Below, piece after piece: positions 8,943 through 17,525 of a stretch of 64,000 nt of DNA. Below the pieces are notes generated by a model. It was given only the letters and a program-made list of their open reading frames with translations, was not told where the DNA came from and did not search any database. Source of the stretch: Natronococcus pandeyae (GTDB lineage: Archaea > Halobacteriota > Halobacteria > Halobacteriales > Natrialbaceae). A program made the position numbers and the translations under genes. The DNA lies in assembly GCF_008122205.1 (NCBI RefSeq), contig NZ_PHNJ01000003.1:62001-126000 (forward strand). The letters run 5' to 3'. The stretch's first letter is position 1; each line of letters begins with the position of its first letter.

Positions 8943-11933
8943 TTATCCCACCGTCTGGGCGACCGGTGCGATCGAATCCGTCGTGTCGTCGCCTGCGTTC
9001 TCGTCGTCGGTCGTCTCGTCGGTGCCCTCACCGTCGTCTTCGTCGGTTCCGTCGGCGTCTTCACCGTCGTCAGCGTCTTCGTCGGCACCGTCGTCAGCAT
9101 CGGCGTCTTCGTCGGCACCGTTCTCGTCTTCGTCAGCGGCGTCCTCGTCCACCGGTTCCTCGTCGTCGGTCTCCTCGAAGTCGCCGATCTCGACGGCGTC
9201 GCCCTCGACGACGGCGGTTTCGGAGACTTCGGTCTCGGTCTCGAACGCGGTCTCGTCGCCGACGACGGTCACGGTGTAGTCGCTGACGGCTTCGACGCTG
9301 CTGTTCGTGTAGCCGTCCTCGACGCCGAGTTCGTCGTCGGTCGCGTACGGGACGGTCAGTTCGAACGAGCCGTCCTCGTCGACTTCGGCCTCCTGGGTGT
9401 AGACGAACGCGCCGCGTTCGGTGCCGGGGTCGAGTTCGACGTCGACGACCACTGTCGCATCGTCACCGGCTGCCTCGTCGACGGTGCCGGTGATCGTCGC
9501 GCCCTCGACGCGTTCGTAGGTCTTGACGGCGGGACCCTGGCGCTCGTCGAAGACTTCGACGTCGACGTTCGGGTTCTGCTCGAGTTGGGCGATTTGCATC
9601 TGCGTTCGCTGGTCGACCATCTGGTTGATCGCAACCTGTGGCTCTCCGTTCTCGCCGTGGAGTACCTGATCGGTCTCCGGATCGACGAGGGCGTAGCTGA
9701 TAAACGGCGTCGAGCGATCGTCGTTCTCGTGGACGAGCCGGTAGTGCTCCATTCCGTTCGCGTCGTCGAAGTAGAGCTGTGAGAGCGTCGTGTTGTCGTA
9801 CGGCACGTCGCCGAAGCGCTCGTCGACCTCGTCGCGATCGATCTGCTCGTTCGCCTGGTAGTCCTCCGGCGTGACGTAGTGACCGTAGTCTGGACCGGAC
9901 CAGGCCGTAATCGCGCTGAACTTCCCACCGGCCATCTGGTCGTCGATCATCACGTAGCGCATCTGCTCGTGGGCGTCCTCGTCGGCCATCGCTTCGAGTT
10001 CCTCGCTCGAGCGCACGTCGTTATCGTCGTCGAGCGGGTCCTCGTCGGCGGCGATCGCCTCGAGGATCAGTTCCGACTGCTGCTCGGACTCGGCCGTGAA
10101 GAACGCCGAGGAGGTGCGCGCGTTCTGCTGGAACGGGTTCGAGTGCGGGATGCGTTCGCCCTGGGTCGTGATCAGGTGGCCGTAGTCCCACCAGGAGATC
10201 ACCCCGTAGGCTCCCTCGGGGTAGTCGTAGTCTCCGCCCTCGGGGTAGTCGTAGGTGCCGTAGTACTCGAGTTCGCTGGCGTTGTCAGCGCCGCCGTAGG
10301 CGCCGGGGTCGGGGGTGTTAGACTCGAGCCAGTGGGTCGACTCCTCCCAGACCATGGCGTCGGGGTGTGGGGATGCTGCTTCGCCGCGATCGATTGCGTT
10401 TCCATCGGCGTTGACGACCGGAAGGAGCGGAGCGAACAGGAGCAAGACGACCACGAGAACGACGATGATCTGGTAGGTCTCGATCTCCCGGAGCGACTGG
10501 GCGCTGCGCTGCAGGTCGAGATCGAACAATCGGACGACGTCCGCGACGAAGACGGCGTTGACGACGGCGACCGCGAGCACGAGATAGTACGCAAAGCGGA
10601 TCTGCGTCGCGGCCATGCTGATCAGGAACAGCGACCAGACGAGGATCAGCGTGTACTCCGCGCGGTACTCCCGACCGAAGAACGGACGAACGGCGAGGAA
10701 CACGAGGCCGGCCAGCATGGTGTAGAAGGCCGTGCCGAACTCACTGAAGACGTGTGCGGTGAAATTCGCGGGCTGTTGGGCTTCCTGGATCGTCGTTCGG
10801 TGATCCGCGGGATCCAGCGGCATGATTCGGCCCGTCGCTTCGCTCATTAGTCTGCCGAACAGGTCCGGAAGCACGACCGCCAGAACACCGAGTGCGACGA
10901 CGATCATTCCTACGACCGCGACGGGATAGTACCGCCGGTCGATTCCTCGATTATCCCACTCTCGTGCGAGCCACGCCATCGAAACGAAGCCGCCAACGCC
11001 GAGTATGGCGAGTGCCGGCTGCATGTATCCGAAGCTCGTGACGCTGAAGCCGGGTTCCTCGATCAGGAGAATCGTGACCAGCGCCGTAATCCCGAAGCTC
11101 GTCGCCCCGACGAACGCCAGGTGGTCCGGCGAAACGCCGCGAAGATAATCGATACAGAGTGCGGTGATGAAGAACACGCCGAAGATACCGATTAGGACGA
11201 CCGCAGGCGGCCAGACCCAGACGTACAGCGCCAGTGCGAAACCGGCGAGTGCGCTGTATAGCGCGGGTTCGCGAAGCGTCTGCCAGTCCTTGTCGACGAC
11301 GAGTTCGTAGATCGGTTTCTCGCGTTCGGCGGTCCGAATGGCGACCATCATCGCGAGGACGGCGATCGCCATGAACAGGACCTCGGCGACGTGGTGCTGG
11401 AGCTGTCCCGCAGTCGAACGCGCGAGGAACTGACCGGGTGCGAGCGCGAGAAGAACTACTGCAACGAGTCCGCCGATCGTACCGCCGAGTCGGCGACCCA
11501 TGAAGAATACCGGGATCGCGACGAGCGCTGCCATCGCCGGAACGGCGAGCAGCGAGACCAGATACAGCGTACTCGTCGAGGGATCGCCGAGGCCGACGAC
11601 CATCGCGACCGTGACGATAATCTGGTCGAATAAGGTTCCGAACTGACCGACGTAGTTCCCGGTCGGGAAGCCGGTCCAGATCTCGTACGGCATCGTGTAC
11701 GGATAGTTCTCCGCGGTCCACTGGATCGTCCGCCAGTGATACCACGAGTCGACGCCCGCGAGGGCAGCTGTTCCGTCTTCAGTTACGAACGCGCCGTACG
11801 ACTGGGCTCGTACCCAGAACATAAACAGCATCACAGCCCCGATTACGGGAATGTGATACCAGTCTTCCCACGTCTCGAGGACGGATGAGGACATATCAGT
11901 TCCCTCCTCGGCGTGTTCAGTGTCGGTACTCAT
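8943..11933 (-). CDS. aglB: Dolichyl phosphooligosaccharide-protein glycotransferase AglB (STT3 family)
   Basis: Membrane oligosaccharyltransferase that moves the lipid-linked glycan to Asn in N-x-S/T on exported proteins. About thirteen membrane segments fill residues 25-480. The signature W-W-D-Y-G is at residues 581-585, in S-W-W-D-Y-G-H-L-I-T-T. A DK-like motif D-D-Q-M-A-G-G-K-F follows near residue 670. The last 80 or so residues are a nearly pure Asp/Glu tail ending in S-I-A-P-V-A-Q-T-V-G, longer than I expect for the family. The gene is divergent from aglG. The 225 bases after its stop hold nothing recognisable. Confidence 0.95.
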   Translation of the reverse strand: MSTDTEHAEEGTDMSSSVLETWEDWYHIPVIGAVMLFMFWVRAQSYGAFVTEDGTAALAGVDSWYHWRTIQWTAENYPYTMPYEIWTGFPTGNYVGQFGTLFDQIIVTVAMVVGLGDPSTSTLYLVSLLAVPAMAALVAIPVFFMGRRLGGTIGGLVAVVLLALAPGQFLARSTAGQLQHHVAEVLFMAIAVLAMMVAIRTAEREKPIYELVVDKDWQTLREPALYSALAGFALALYVWVWPPAVVLIGIFGVFFITALCIDYLRGVSPDHLAFVGATSFGITALVTILLIEEPGFSVTSFGYMQPALAILGVGGFVSMAWLAREWDNRGIDRRYYPVAVVGMIVVALGVLAVVLPDLFGRLMSEATGRIMPLDPADHRTTIQEAQQPANFTAHVFSEFGTAFYTMLAGLVFLAVRPFFGREYRAEYTLILVWSLFLISMAATQIRFAYYLVLAVAVVNAVFVADVVRLFDLDLQRSAQSLREIETYQIIVVLVVVLLLFAPLLPVVNADGNAIDRGEAASPHPDAMVWEESTHWLESNTPDPGAYGGADNASELEYYGTYDYPEGGDYDYPEGAYGVISWWDYGHLITTQGERIPHSNPFQQNARTSSAFFTAESEQQSELILEAIAADEDPLDDDNDVRSSEELEAMADEDAHEQMRYVMIDDQMAGGKFSAITAWSGPDYGHYVTPEDYQANEQIDRDEVDERFGDVPYDNTTLSQLYFDDANGMEHYRLVHENDDRSTPFISYALVDPETDQVLHGENGEPQVAINQMVDQRTQMQIAQLEQNPNVDVEVFDERQGPAVKTYERVEGATITGTVDEAAGDDATVVVDVELDPGTERGAFVYTQEAEVDEDGSFELTVPYATDDELGVEDGYTNSSVEAVSDYTVTVVGDETAFETETEVSETAVVEGDAVEIGDFEETDDEEPVDEDAADEDENGADEDADADDGADEDADDGEDADGTDEDDGEGTDETTDDENAGDDTTDSIAPVAQTVG

Positions 11934-12112
11934 TAGGTTTCACCAGAGGTATGTAAAGAATAAGCTTTGTCATATACTCTCGATTTGTTTACAGTCAGGT
12001 TTCGGAACACGTATCTGCGTCGGGTCGGCTCGCCGCCAGTCGTTCTATCAGTACCCGGACGTGATCGGGTGAACGAAAAGGCTTATTCCGCGTTCGACAA
12101 AACCGATCCCCG

Positions 12113-13075
12113 ATGAAGGTTTCCGTCGTCATCTGTACGTACGCGATGGAACGCTACGACGTCTTCTCGGAGTGCGTCGATAGCGTTCTCGCACAGACTT
12201 ACGATCCACTCGAGGTCGTCATCGTCGTCGACGGGAACGAGGACGTGTTCGATCGCGTCTGTGAGGATTACGGCGGACTCGAGGATGTCGTCCTCCACTG
12301 TAACGACGAGAATCAGGGGATCTCCTACAGCCGGACGAGGGGTGCCGAACTCGCGACGGGCGACGTAGTCGCGTTTATCGACGACGACGCGGTCGCCGAA
12401 CCGGATTGGGTCGAGGAGTTGGCTCGAGTGTACGACGAGACCGACGCGATCGCCGTCGGCGGCCACGCGAAACCCGACTGGGTCACCGAGAAACCCGATT
12501 TTTTCCCCGAGGAGTTCTACTGGCTCGTCGGCTGTGACGAGCGGGGAATGGGCGAGCACATGGAAGAACTGCGGAACACGTACGGCTCGAACATCTCCTT
12601 TCGCCGAAACGTGTTTCTGAACGTCGGCGGCTACGACGAGAACACCGGCCGAAAAGGTGATCGACACATCCAGGCCCACGAGGCGCCGGTCTGCATCCGA
12701 ATGGCCAACAAGTACGGGAAGGGCGTGATCTACAACACCGACGCGGTGGTCAATCACAAACTGTTCGATTATCGGGGCGACTTCCGGTGGCTGGTGTTTC
12801 GATCGTTCTGGCAGGGCTACTCGAAGCGGATCATGGACCTGCTGTTGCCCGAGGCCGCCGGGGACAAGAACGAGTATCTGAAGCAGTTGCTGCTCGAGTT
12901 CGTTCCCTCGAGAGTGCGGGAACTCGTTCGGGAGCCCTCGAGTACGAAGGCGAAACAGCTCGTGACGATCTTCGTCTTCACGGCGGCGGTCGGCTTCGGC
13001 TACCTCTACGGACTCGTGCAGTCCGACGACGCGCTCGTGCGGGAGGGCACAGAGAACGAGTTGACGACTGCGTGA
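12113..13075 (+). CDS. aglG: AglG-type glycosyltransferase (glucosyl-dolichyl phosphate glucuronosyltransferase)
   Basis: A 320-residue family 2 transferase. M-K-V-S-V-V-I-C-T-Y starts the GT-A fold and F-I-D-D-D-A (DDD at 90-92) is the metal/nucleotide-sugar site. R-N-T-Y-G-S-N-I-S-F-R-R and W-L-V-F-R-S-F-W-Q-G-Y-S-K-R are as I remember from Haloferax AglG. A membrane segment (about 285-305) ends the protein. In Haloferax this enzyme adds the second sugar to the dolichol-linked glycan. CTTATT at 12082-12087 is about 28 nt before the ATG, so the mRNA is probably leaderless. It lies back to back with aglB. Confidence 0.85.
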   Translation: MKVSVVICTYAMERYDVFSECVDSVLAQTYDPLEVVIVVDGNEDVFDRVCEDYGGLEDVVLHCNDENQGISYSRTRGAELATGDVVAFIDDDAVAEPDWVEELARVYDETDAIAVGGHAKPDWVTEKPDFFPEEFYWLVGCDERGMGEHMEELRNTYGSNISFRRNVFLNVGGYDENTGRKGDRHIQAHEAPVCIRMANKYGKGVIYNTDAVVNHKLFDYRGDFRWLVFRSFWQGYSKRIMDLLLPEAAGDKNEYLKQLLLEFVPSRVRELVREPSSTKAKQLVTIFVFTAAVGFGYLYGLVQSDDALVREGTENELTTA

Positions 13076-13225
13076 GGATTGCAAACTCGAGACCGGCGTG
13101 ATCTCGCTCAGTTCGTGAGGGAGTTGGCTCAGTTGCTCTTGATCGCGAGGTTCGTCGTCCTCCTCAGGTCTGATGACGATTGACGACGATACGAGTGCTC
13201 GTCTGCGGACGCGGCCTCGTGAGTA

Positions 13226-14116
13226 TTATTTCTCGAGTGTGGGAACGCTGTCTCCCAGGTCGTCGCGACGCTCGCCGGTGAGATACTCGTGATAGTAGCC
13301 GATTCCGCGGACGCCGGTGAAAAATCTCGAGAGGGCCCCGAAGGCGAGTCGATCACGCGTCTCGAGTTCGGGATCGGGGCGTTTGACGCCCGACGGCCGG
13401 GGTGGGATCCCTGGGGTCCCGAAGCGTTCGGGATGATATCGCTGGAGTTGGCAGAGCCCGCGACCGACCCGGCGGTCTTTTCTGATGAGTGCCTGCAGCG
13501 AATCCCGGACGGGATGGTACATCGTCACGTCTTCGGCGAAGTGCATGTCGTAGCCCGCCTCGTAGACCCGGGTGCCGAACTCCTTGTCGCCGCCCGAGGT
13601 GAGTCGGTGATCGAAGAGGCCGACGTCCTCGAAAACCTCGCGGCGGACGAAGAGACAGCAGGTCGGGGCGAACTGTTGGTGCTCGATGTACTGCTGTACG
13701 GGGAATCCAGTGTGGTGGTCGTAGCGAGCCGCGAGAGTGGGGTCGTCGGGAAGAGTGAGTTCGACGTTACAGCCCATGTAGTCGGCTTCTTGGGTTTGGA
13801 AGGTTTGGAGGGCTGACTCGAGCCAGTCCTCGGGGACGGTCATGTCGGCGTCGACGAAGGCGAGGATTTCGCTGTCGGTGTTCCGGATGCCGGTGTTGCG
13901 GGCGGCGTAAGAGGACTGGATCTCGGTTTCGTGGCAGAGTACAATCCGATCGTCGGCATACGACCGGGTGATTTCAGGAGTCTGGTCAGTAGAATTGTTG
14001 TCGACAACGTAGATTTTGTGTTCGTGATCGGGTGGTTGAGAGCGTAGCGAGTCAACCGTGGTTGCAATGCCGTCGGGATCGTTATAGACGGGAACGATGA
14101 TTGAGAGCATGGTCAT
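13226..14116 (-). CDS. Family 2 glycosyltransferase, AglE-like (downstream copy)
   Basis: 296 residues. I-I-V-P-V-Y-N-D-P-D-G-I opens the GT-A fold and V-D-A-D-M (DAD at 89-91) is the metal site. Q-S-S-Y-A-A-R-N-T-G, F-A-P-T-C-C-L-F-V-R and S-G-G-D-K-E-F-G follow. It shares all these blocks with the gene just upstream, so the two are tandem paralogues. Its ATG overlaps that gene's TGA by four bases (ATGA), so the pair is coupled. A second ATG two codons in is equally possible. The acceptor sugar cannot be read from the sequence; the blocks resemble what I recall of Haloferax AglE. Confidence 0.8.
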   Translation of the reverse strand: MTMLSIIVPVYNDPDGIATTVDSLRSQPPDHEHKIYVVDNNSTDQTPEITRSYADDRIVLCHETEIQSSYAARNTGIRNTDSEILAFVDADMTVPEDWLESALQTFQTQEADYMGCNVELTLPDDPTLAARYDHHTGFPVQQYIEHQQFAPTCCLFVRREVFEDVGLFDHRLTSGGDKEFGTRVYEAGYDMHFAEDVTMYHPVRDSLQALIRKDRRVGRGLCQLQRYHPERFGTPGIPPRPSGVKRPDPELETRDRLAFGALSRFFTGVRGIGYYHEYLTGERRDDLGDSVPTLEK

Positions 14117-15033
14117 TGTTCCTCTCGTTCCGAGCGGTGCAACGAGATCGATTCTCTGAGTGTACCATAGGTTTGCGTGAGTTTTAAAATATATTCGAGG
14201 AGATAGAAACCGATAAGCGATAATAGCGACATATCACGACCGGAGAATCGGCGGGAAAGCCGAAACGGGCTTGGTGGGAGGTAGTTGATCGGGTGTATCG
14301 GATGGAAGTATCCACCGAGTTCAGGATGATACCGTCGCATCTGTGCCCGTCCTCTGCCGATCCGAAGCGCCTTCGACTGGAGTGCATCCCACGAATCCCG
14401 TGCAGGATGATATGTAGCCACATCATCTGCGTAACACTGAGTGAACCCAGCACGGTGAACGCGTTGTCCGAATTCCTTGTCACCACCCGATACCAGTCGT
14501 TCGTCGAACGGTCCTGCCGAGGTTATAACATCCGCTCGAATAACGAGAGCACAGGTCGGTGCGAAGTTCTTGTCCTCGAGATACGTTTTAATAGGAAAAG
14601 AAAACGTTTGTTCATATCGTTCCCAAACCGTTGGTGACTCCTCGTCAGTTATGACGTTGACTTGATATCCCATGTAATCACATGACCGCGTTTCGAAGGC
14701 GTTGATGGCGTCTTCAAGCCACGTTCGGTCAACACTCATATCCGAATCGAGGAACGCGAATACCGATCCCGTTGCTGCTTTTATTCCTCTATTACGTGCG
14801 GCGTAGGAACTCTGAACATCTGTTTCCTCCAGGGGATGGATCAGTTCTGAATGACGCGTAGCGAATTGATCGATAACGGTCTTAGTGTTATCCGTAGATG
14901 CATTGTCGACCGGTAGGACTTCGTACTCGTCGTACGTCTGGTTGACGACGGCCGCTAACGTCGTCTCGATCCCATCAGGATCGTTGTATACTGGGATGAT
15001 AACTGAAACAAACGGTTCATCATTCTCGGCCAT
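14113..15033 (-). CDS. Family 2 glycosyltransferase, AglE-like (upstream copy)
   Basis: 306 residues from the ATG (M-A-E-N-D-E-P-F-V-S-V); a TTG two codons earlier is less likely. I-I-P-V-Y-N-D-P-D-G-I, Q-S-S-Y-A-A-R-N-R-G, L-D-S-D-M, F-A-P-T-C-A-L-V-I-R and G-G-D-K-E-F-G-Q-R match the downstream paralogue block by block. Here the middle acidic motif is DSD rather than DAD. A hydrophobic stretch near the C-terminus (L-L-S-L-I-G-F-Y-L-L-E-Y-I-L-K-L) may touch the membrane. The gene has visibly more A+T than its partner, which suggests recent acquisition or replacement of this half of the cluster. Confidence 0.8.
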   Translation of the reverse strand: MAENDEPFVSVIIPVYNDPDGIETTLAAVVNQTYDEYEVLPVDNASTDNTKTVIDQFATRHSELIHPLEETDVQSSYAARNRGIKAATGSVFAFLDSDMSVDRTWLEDAINAFETRSCDYMGYQVNVITDEESPTVWERYEQTFSFPIKTYLEDKNFAPTCALVIRADVITSAGPFDERLVSGGDKEFGQRVHRAGFTQCYADDVATYHPARDSWDALQSKALRIGRGRAQMRRYHPELGGYFHPIHPINYLPPSPFRLSRRFSGRDMSLLSLIGFYLLEYILKLTQTYGTLRESISLHRSEREEQ

Positions 15034-15173
15034 GCGCAATTACTATATTTAGCCTCGGCATTTCTCATAGTCGTTGTGAATGACAAAACAGATAGGCATT
15101 GAACGTAATATAATCAGGTTGAGCGATAGACTCTGACAAAGGGATTATTCTGTTTCCGAATAGTCGATCTCTT

Positions 15174-15956
15174 TTATTCGGTTCCATTCCATTGAGGTAA
15201 ATCTGGGTGTCCGTTTGCAGTTGGATTTTCTGCCAAAACTTCATCTCGGTGTTCCATCCAGTCAGAGTGACGAACGAGAATTACGATGGGCACAGAATCG
15301 AGATCCAGTATCTTAGCGATCGATAGTCGATGTTTTCCATCGACGAAGAGCAGTTCACCGTCACGTCCAATATCAACCGCAATTTCGTTCGCAGCGTCTA
15401 AATACAATCCCTCATTCGGCCGGTCGTCTTCTTCGAGCAACTCGAGTTGAGTTTTGAATCCGTTTTCTGCAATAGATCGATAGAGTTCTTCGATTTCTTT
15501 GACTCGGATTCGCAGTTTCTGGTCAGAGTCTCTTGATGAATTCTGGCGTTTTTGCCAGAACTCAGTCGCTTCCCATGCTACACCCTCGACAAAATGTCGC
15601 TTTATAGCTCTATAGTGCGAATACTCGTCGAAACGTTTCGTAGGTCTATCCCAATCTCCGTCTGTAACTTTTCCAAATAGTTTCCGACGACCCTTCCATG
15701 GTGGATGTTCCCGGTTGGTTCGATATTTGATCCTATCAGGGTCTACCCATACAACTTTGAATCGATCAGGAGGGAAATCGTATTGAAAAACATCAGATGA
15801 GGCTCGCCATCGATAGTACTTGGGAGCTACCGTTTCGTAGAGCTGTTGTTGCCGACTGATTGTCTGGATAAACATAAGTTCTAATCCAGATATGATCATC
15901 TCCTGAATTCTATATCGAGAAATGTATGTACTGATCTTATTAGCGGAGGTCTTCAT
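15174..15956 (-). CDS. ParB-like domain protein of unknown function (copy A)
   Basis: 260 residues, A+T-rich, no signal peptide. The core (about 190-243) reads E-I-A-V-D-I-G-R-D-G-E-L-L-F-V-D-G-K-H-R-L, then I-A-K-I-L-D, S-V-P-I-V-I-L-V-R-H-S-D-W-M. The [D/G]-G-x-H-R pattern followed by a hydrophobic strand ending in V-R is the ParB/sulfiredoxin fold signature. Upstream blocks V-D-P-D-R-I, G-D-W-D and H-F-V-E-G-V-A-W are shared with the divergent gene at 16.2 kb. ParB-fold enzymes include nucleases, CTPases and kinases. Position between glycosyltransferases and a flippase suggests a role in surface glycans, which is inference. Confidence 0.75.
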   Translation of the reverse strand: MKTSANKISTYISRYRIQEMIISGLELMFIQTISRQQQLYETVAPKYYRWRASSDVFQYDFPPDRFKVVWVDPDRIKYRTNREHPPWKGRRKLFGKVTDGDWDRPTKRFDEYSHYRAIKRHFVEGVAWEATEFWQKRQNSSRDSDQKLRIRVKEIEELYRSIAENGFKTQLELLEEDDRPNEGLYLDAANEIAVDIGRDGELLFVDGKHRLSIAKILDLDSVPIVILVRHSDWMEHRDEVLAENPTANGHPDLPQWNGTE

Positions 15957-16213
15957 TGAGTCCGAATTCCCATCAGATCACCAAATATTTGTCGCACATC
16001 GAGTATTAAACAGATCTAGTGCCTATGATGGCTTGTCCACAGCTCTATTGTACTGTTGCCAGCGTAGATCTGTCGCGTTGATTTTAGCGATAATTCCCTA
16101 ATTAGGTTTACGAGAAGAGTTCTAAACCAACTCTACGACCAGTTCACTTTCAACCTAGCCTAACTATACACTGCACTACTATACCTCTGGAATTAGATTG
16201 ATTACTACTAAAT

Positions 16214-17017
16214 ATGGAAGCGGATCGTCTACTATTGACCGGACTTGAATACATTGGGTGGCGGACTGGCATAAGACGTCGTATCCGAAACAGCAACCAA
16301 TATCTCCAATCATTGGTGTTCGGTCCGTACCAGACCGGCGTCTCGGCGTTAGTGTCTGCTCTCCGAACGGTTACACCTGAAAAATACACTGATGCAGATC
16401 CATTCAAAATACTCACTGTAGATCCCACCAATATCGTCTTTGAGACAGAGGATCATTTCCGACACCGTGGGTGGGTCGTTGACGGGGACTGGGACTTACA
16501 ACGACGCCAGATCGATAGTATACCGCTGTATCAATATCTTAAAAAACGATTTGTCAACGGTGAATCGTGGGACAGTTCGGGTTACATCAATTACGCCCGC
16601 TCACAAATCGAGGGAAATTCTAATTCATGGGGGCTGACATCCCGCGATCAAATCGAAGATCGGTGTAAATACCTCGACCGGCTATGGGAATCGATTCGCG
16701 AGAAAGGGTACAAATCACAGGCCGAGTTGCTTGAATCCCGCTCGAGGGACACCTATCGAAGAAACGTCGACGAGATACACCCGCGTCTGAACGAAATTGG
16801 TATTGATATCGGTCGTGGCGGAGAGCTACTGTGGAACCGCGTTGGTCACCACAGGCTGATTATGGCGAAGCTTCTTGATGTTGAGTCGGTCCCGGTCCTC
16901 GTCTACCGACGTCACTCAGATTGGCAAGTTACACGAGACGCGATTTCAAGGAGAGAAACGGTATCTGACGTCGATGAGTCACATCCAGACTTAGCAGATG
17001 TTTCTCGAAGCGAATAA
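16214..17017 (+). CDS. ParB-like domain protein of unknown function (copy B)
   Basis: 267 residues, divergent from copy A across 257 bases. Shared blocks in order are V-D-P-x-x-I, G-D-W-D (91-94), K-K-R-F-V-N-G-E-S-W, I-R-E-K-G-Y-K-S-Q-A-E-L-L-E, I-D-I-G-R-G-G-E-L-L, G-H-H-R-L (211-215), A-K-L-L-D-V-E-S-V-P and R-R-H-S-D-W. H-P-D-L is near both C-termini. Copy B has G-H-H-R where copy A has G-K-H-R. The pair looks like an inverted duplication that diverged long ago. A third decayed piece follows at 17.4 kb. Function unknown. Confidence 0.75.
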   Translation: MEADRLLLTGLEYIGWRTGIRRRIRNSNQYLQSLVFGPYQTGVSALVSALRTVTPEKYTDADPFKILTVDPTNIVFETEDHFRHRGWVVDGDWDLQRRQIDSIPLYQYLKKRFVNGESWDSSGYINYARSQIEGNSNSWGLTSRDQIEDRCKYLDRLWESIREKGYKSQAELLESRSRDTYRRNVDEIHPRLNEIGIDIGRGGELLWNRVGHHRLIMAKLLDVESVPVLVYRRHSDWQVTRDAISRRETVSDVDESHPDLADVSRSE

Positions 17018-17400
17018 GCAGTCGTTCGCGAACACCGTTCGTTGAGTGTCGGGTTTGGTGCGGCCATTATCGATAGTAATGTATTCGAGAGTCGAAGCAG
17101 ATGTTTTTAATCATTCTGAGGTGTTTGAATTGTCAGTACAATCTTTGTTCACGTGAATATTGACAAACAGGCACACCTAGTATTAAATCTTCGACAATCT
17201 TATATATACACTCGAATATTTCTTATTCAAATTCATTGATATTTAGACTGAATCACAACAGGCAACCCTAAAAGAGCATTCTACCCCATGAGAAATGAGT
17301 CAATTAATGTTATATCCATGTTGATATTCTCTCCAGAAGGAGTATCCGCTATTGAATGCGGCTCGAATTAGCCTCCAAATTCTGTTGTCCTTGGTTCATT

Positions 17401-17503
17401 ACCCACCACAGACTCAAGCAAGAAGTGGATGGAGTACTGTGACGAACTCTGCACAAGCGACCAGCAAATCCCCGACCATCCAGACCTACGTGATTTGAAG
17501 TAG
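17401..17503 (+). pseudogene. Remnant of a third ParB-like copy
   Basis: Bases 17401-17418 read T-H-H-R-L-K in one frame, matching G-H-H-R-L of copy B. After a frame change, 17420-17503 reads K-K-W-M-E-Y-C-D-E-L and then P-D-H-P-D-L before a TAG. This matches copy A's D-W-M-E-H-R-D-E-V and G-H-P-D-L with the right order and spacing at the C-terminus. About 20 residues between the two blocks are missing, so the gene is broken by a deletion. The rest of 17018-17525 is A+T-rich and I see no other gene in it. Confidence 0.55.
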
Positions 17504-17525
17504 TTCGGACGATGACAACAGAGTG

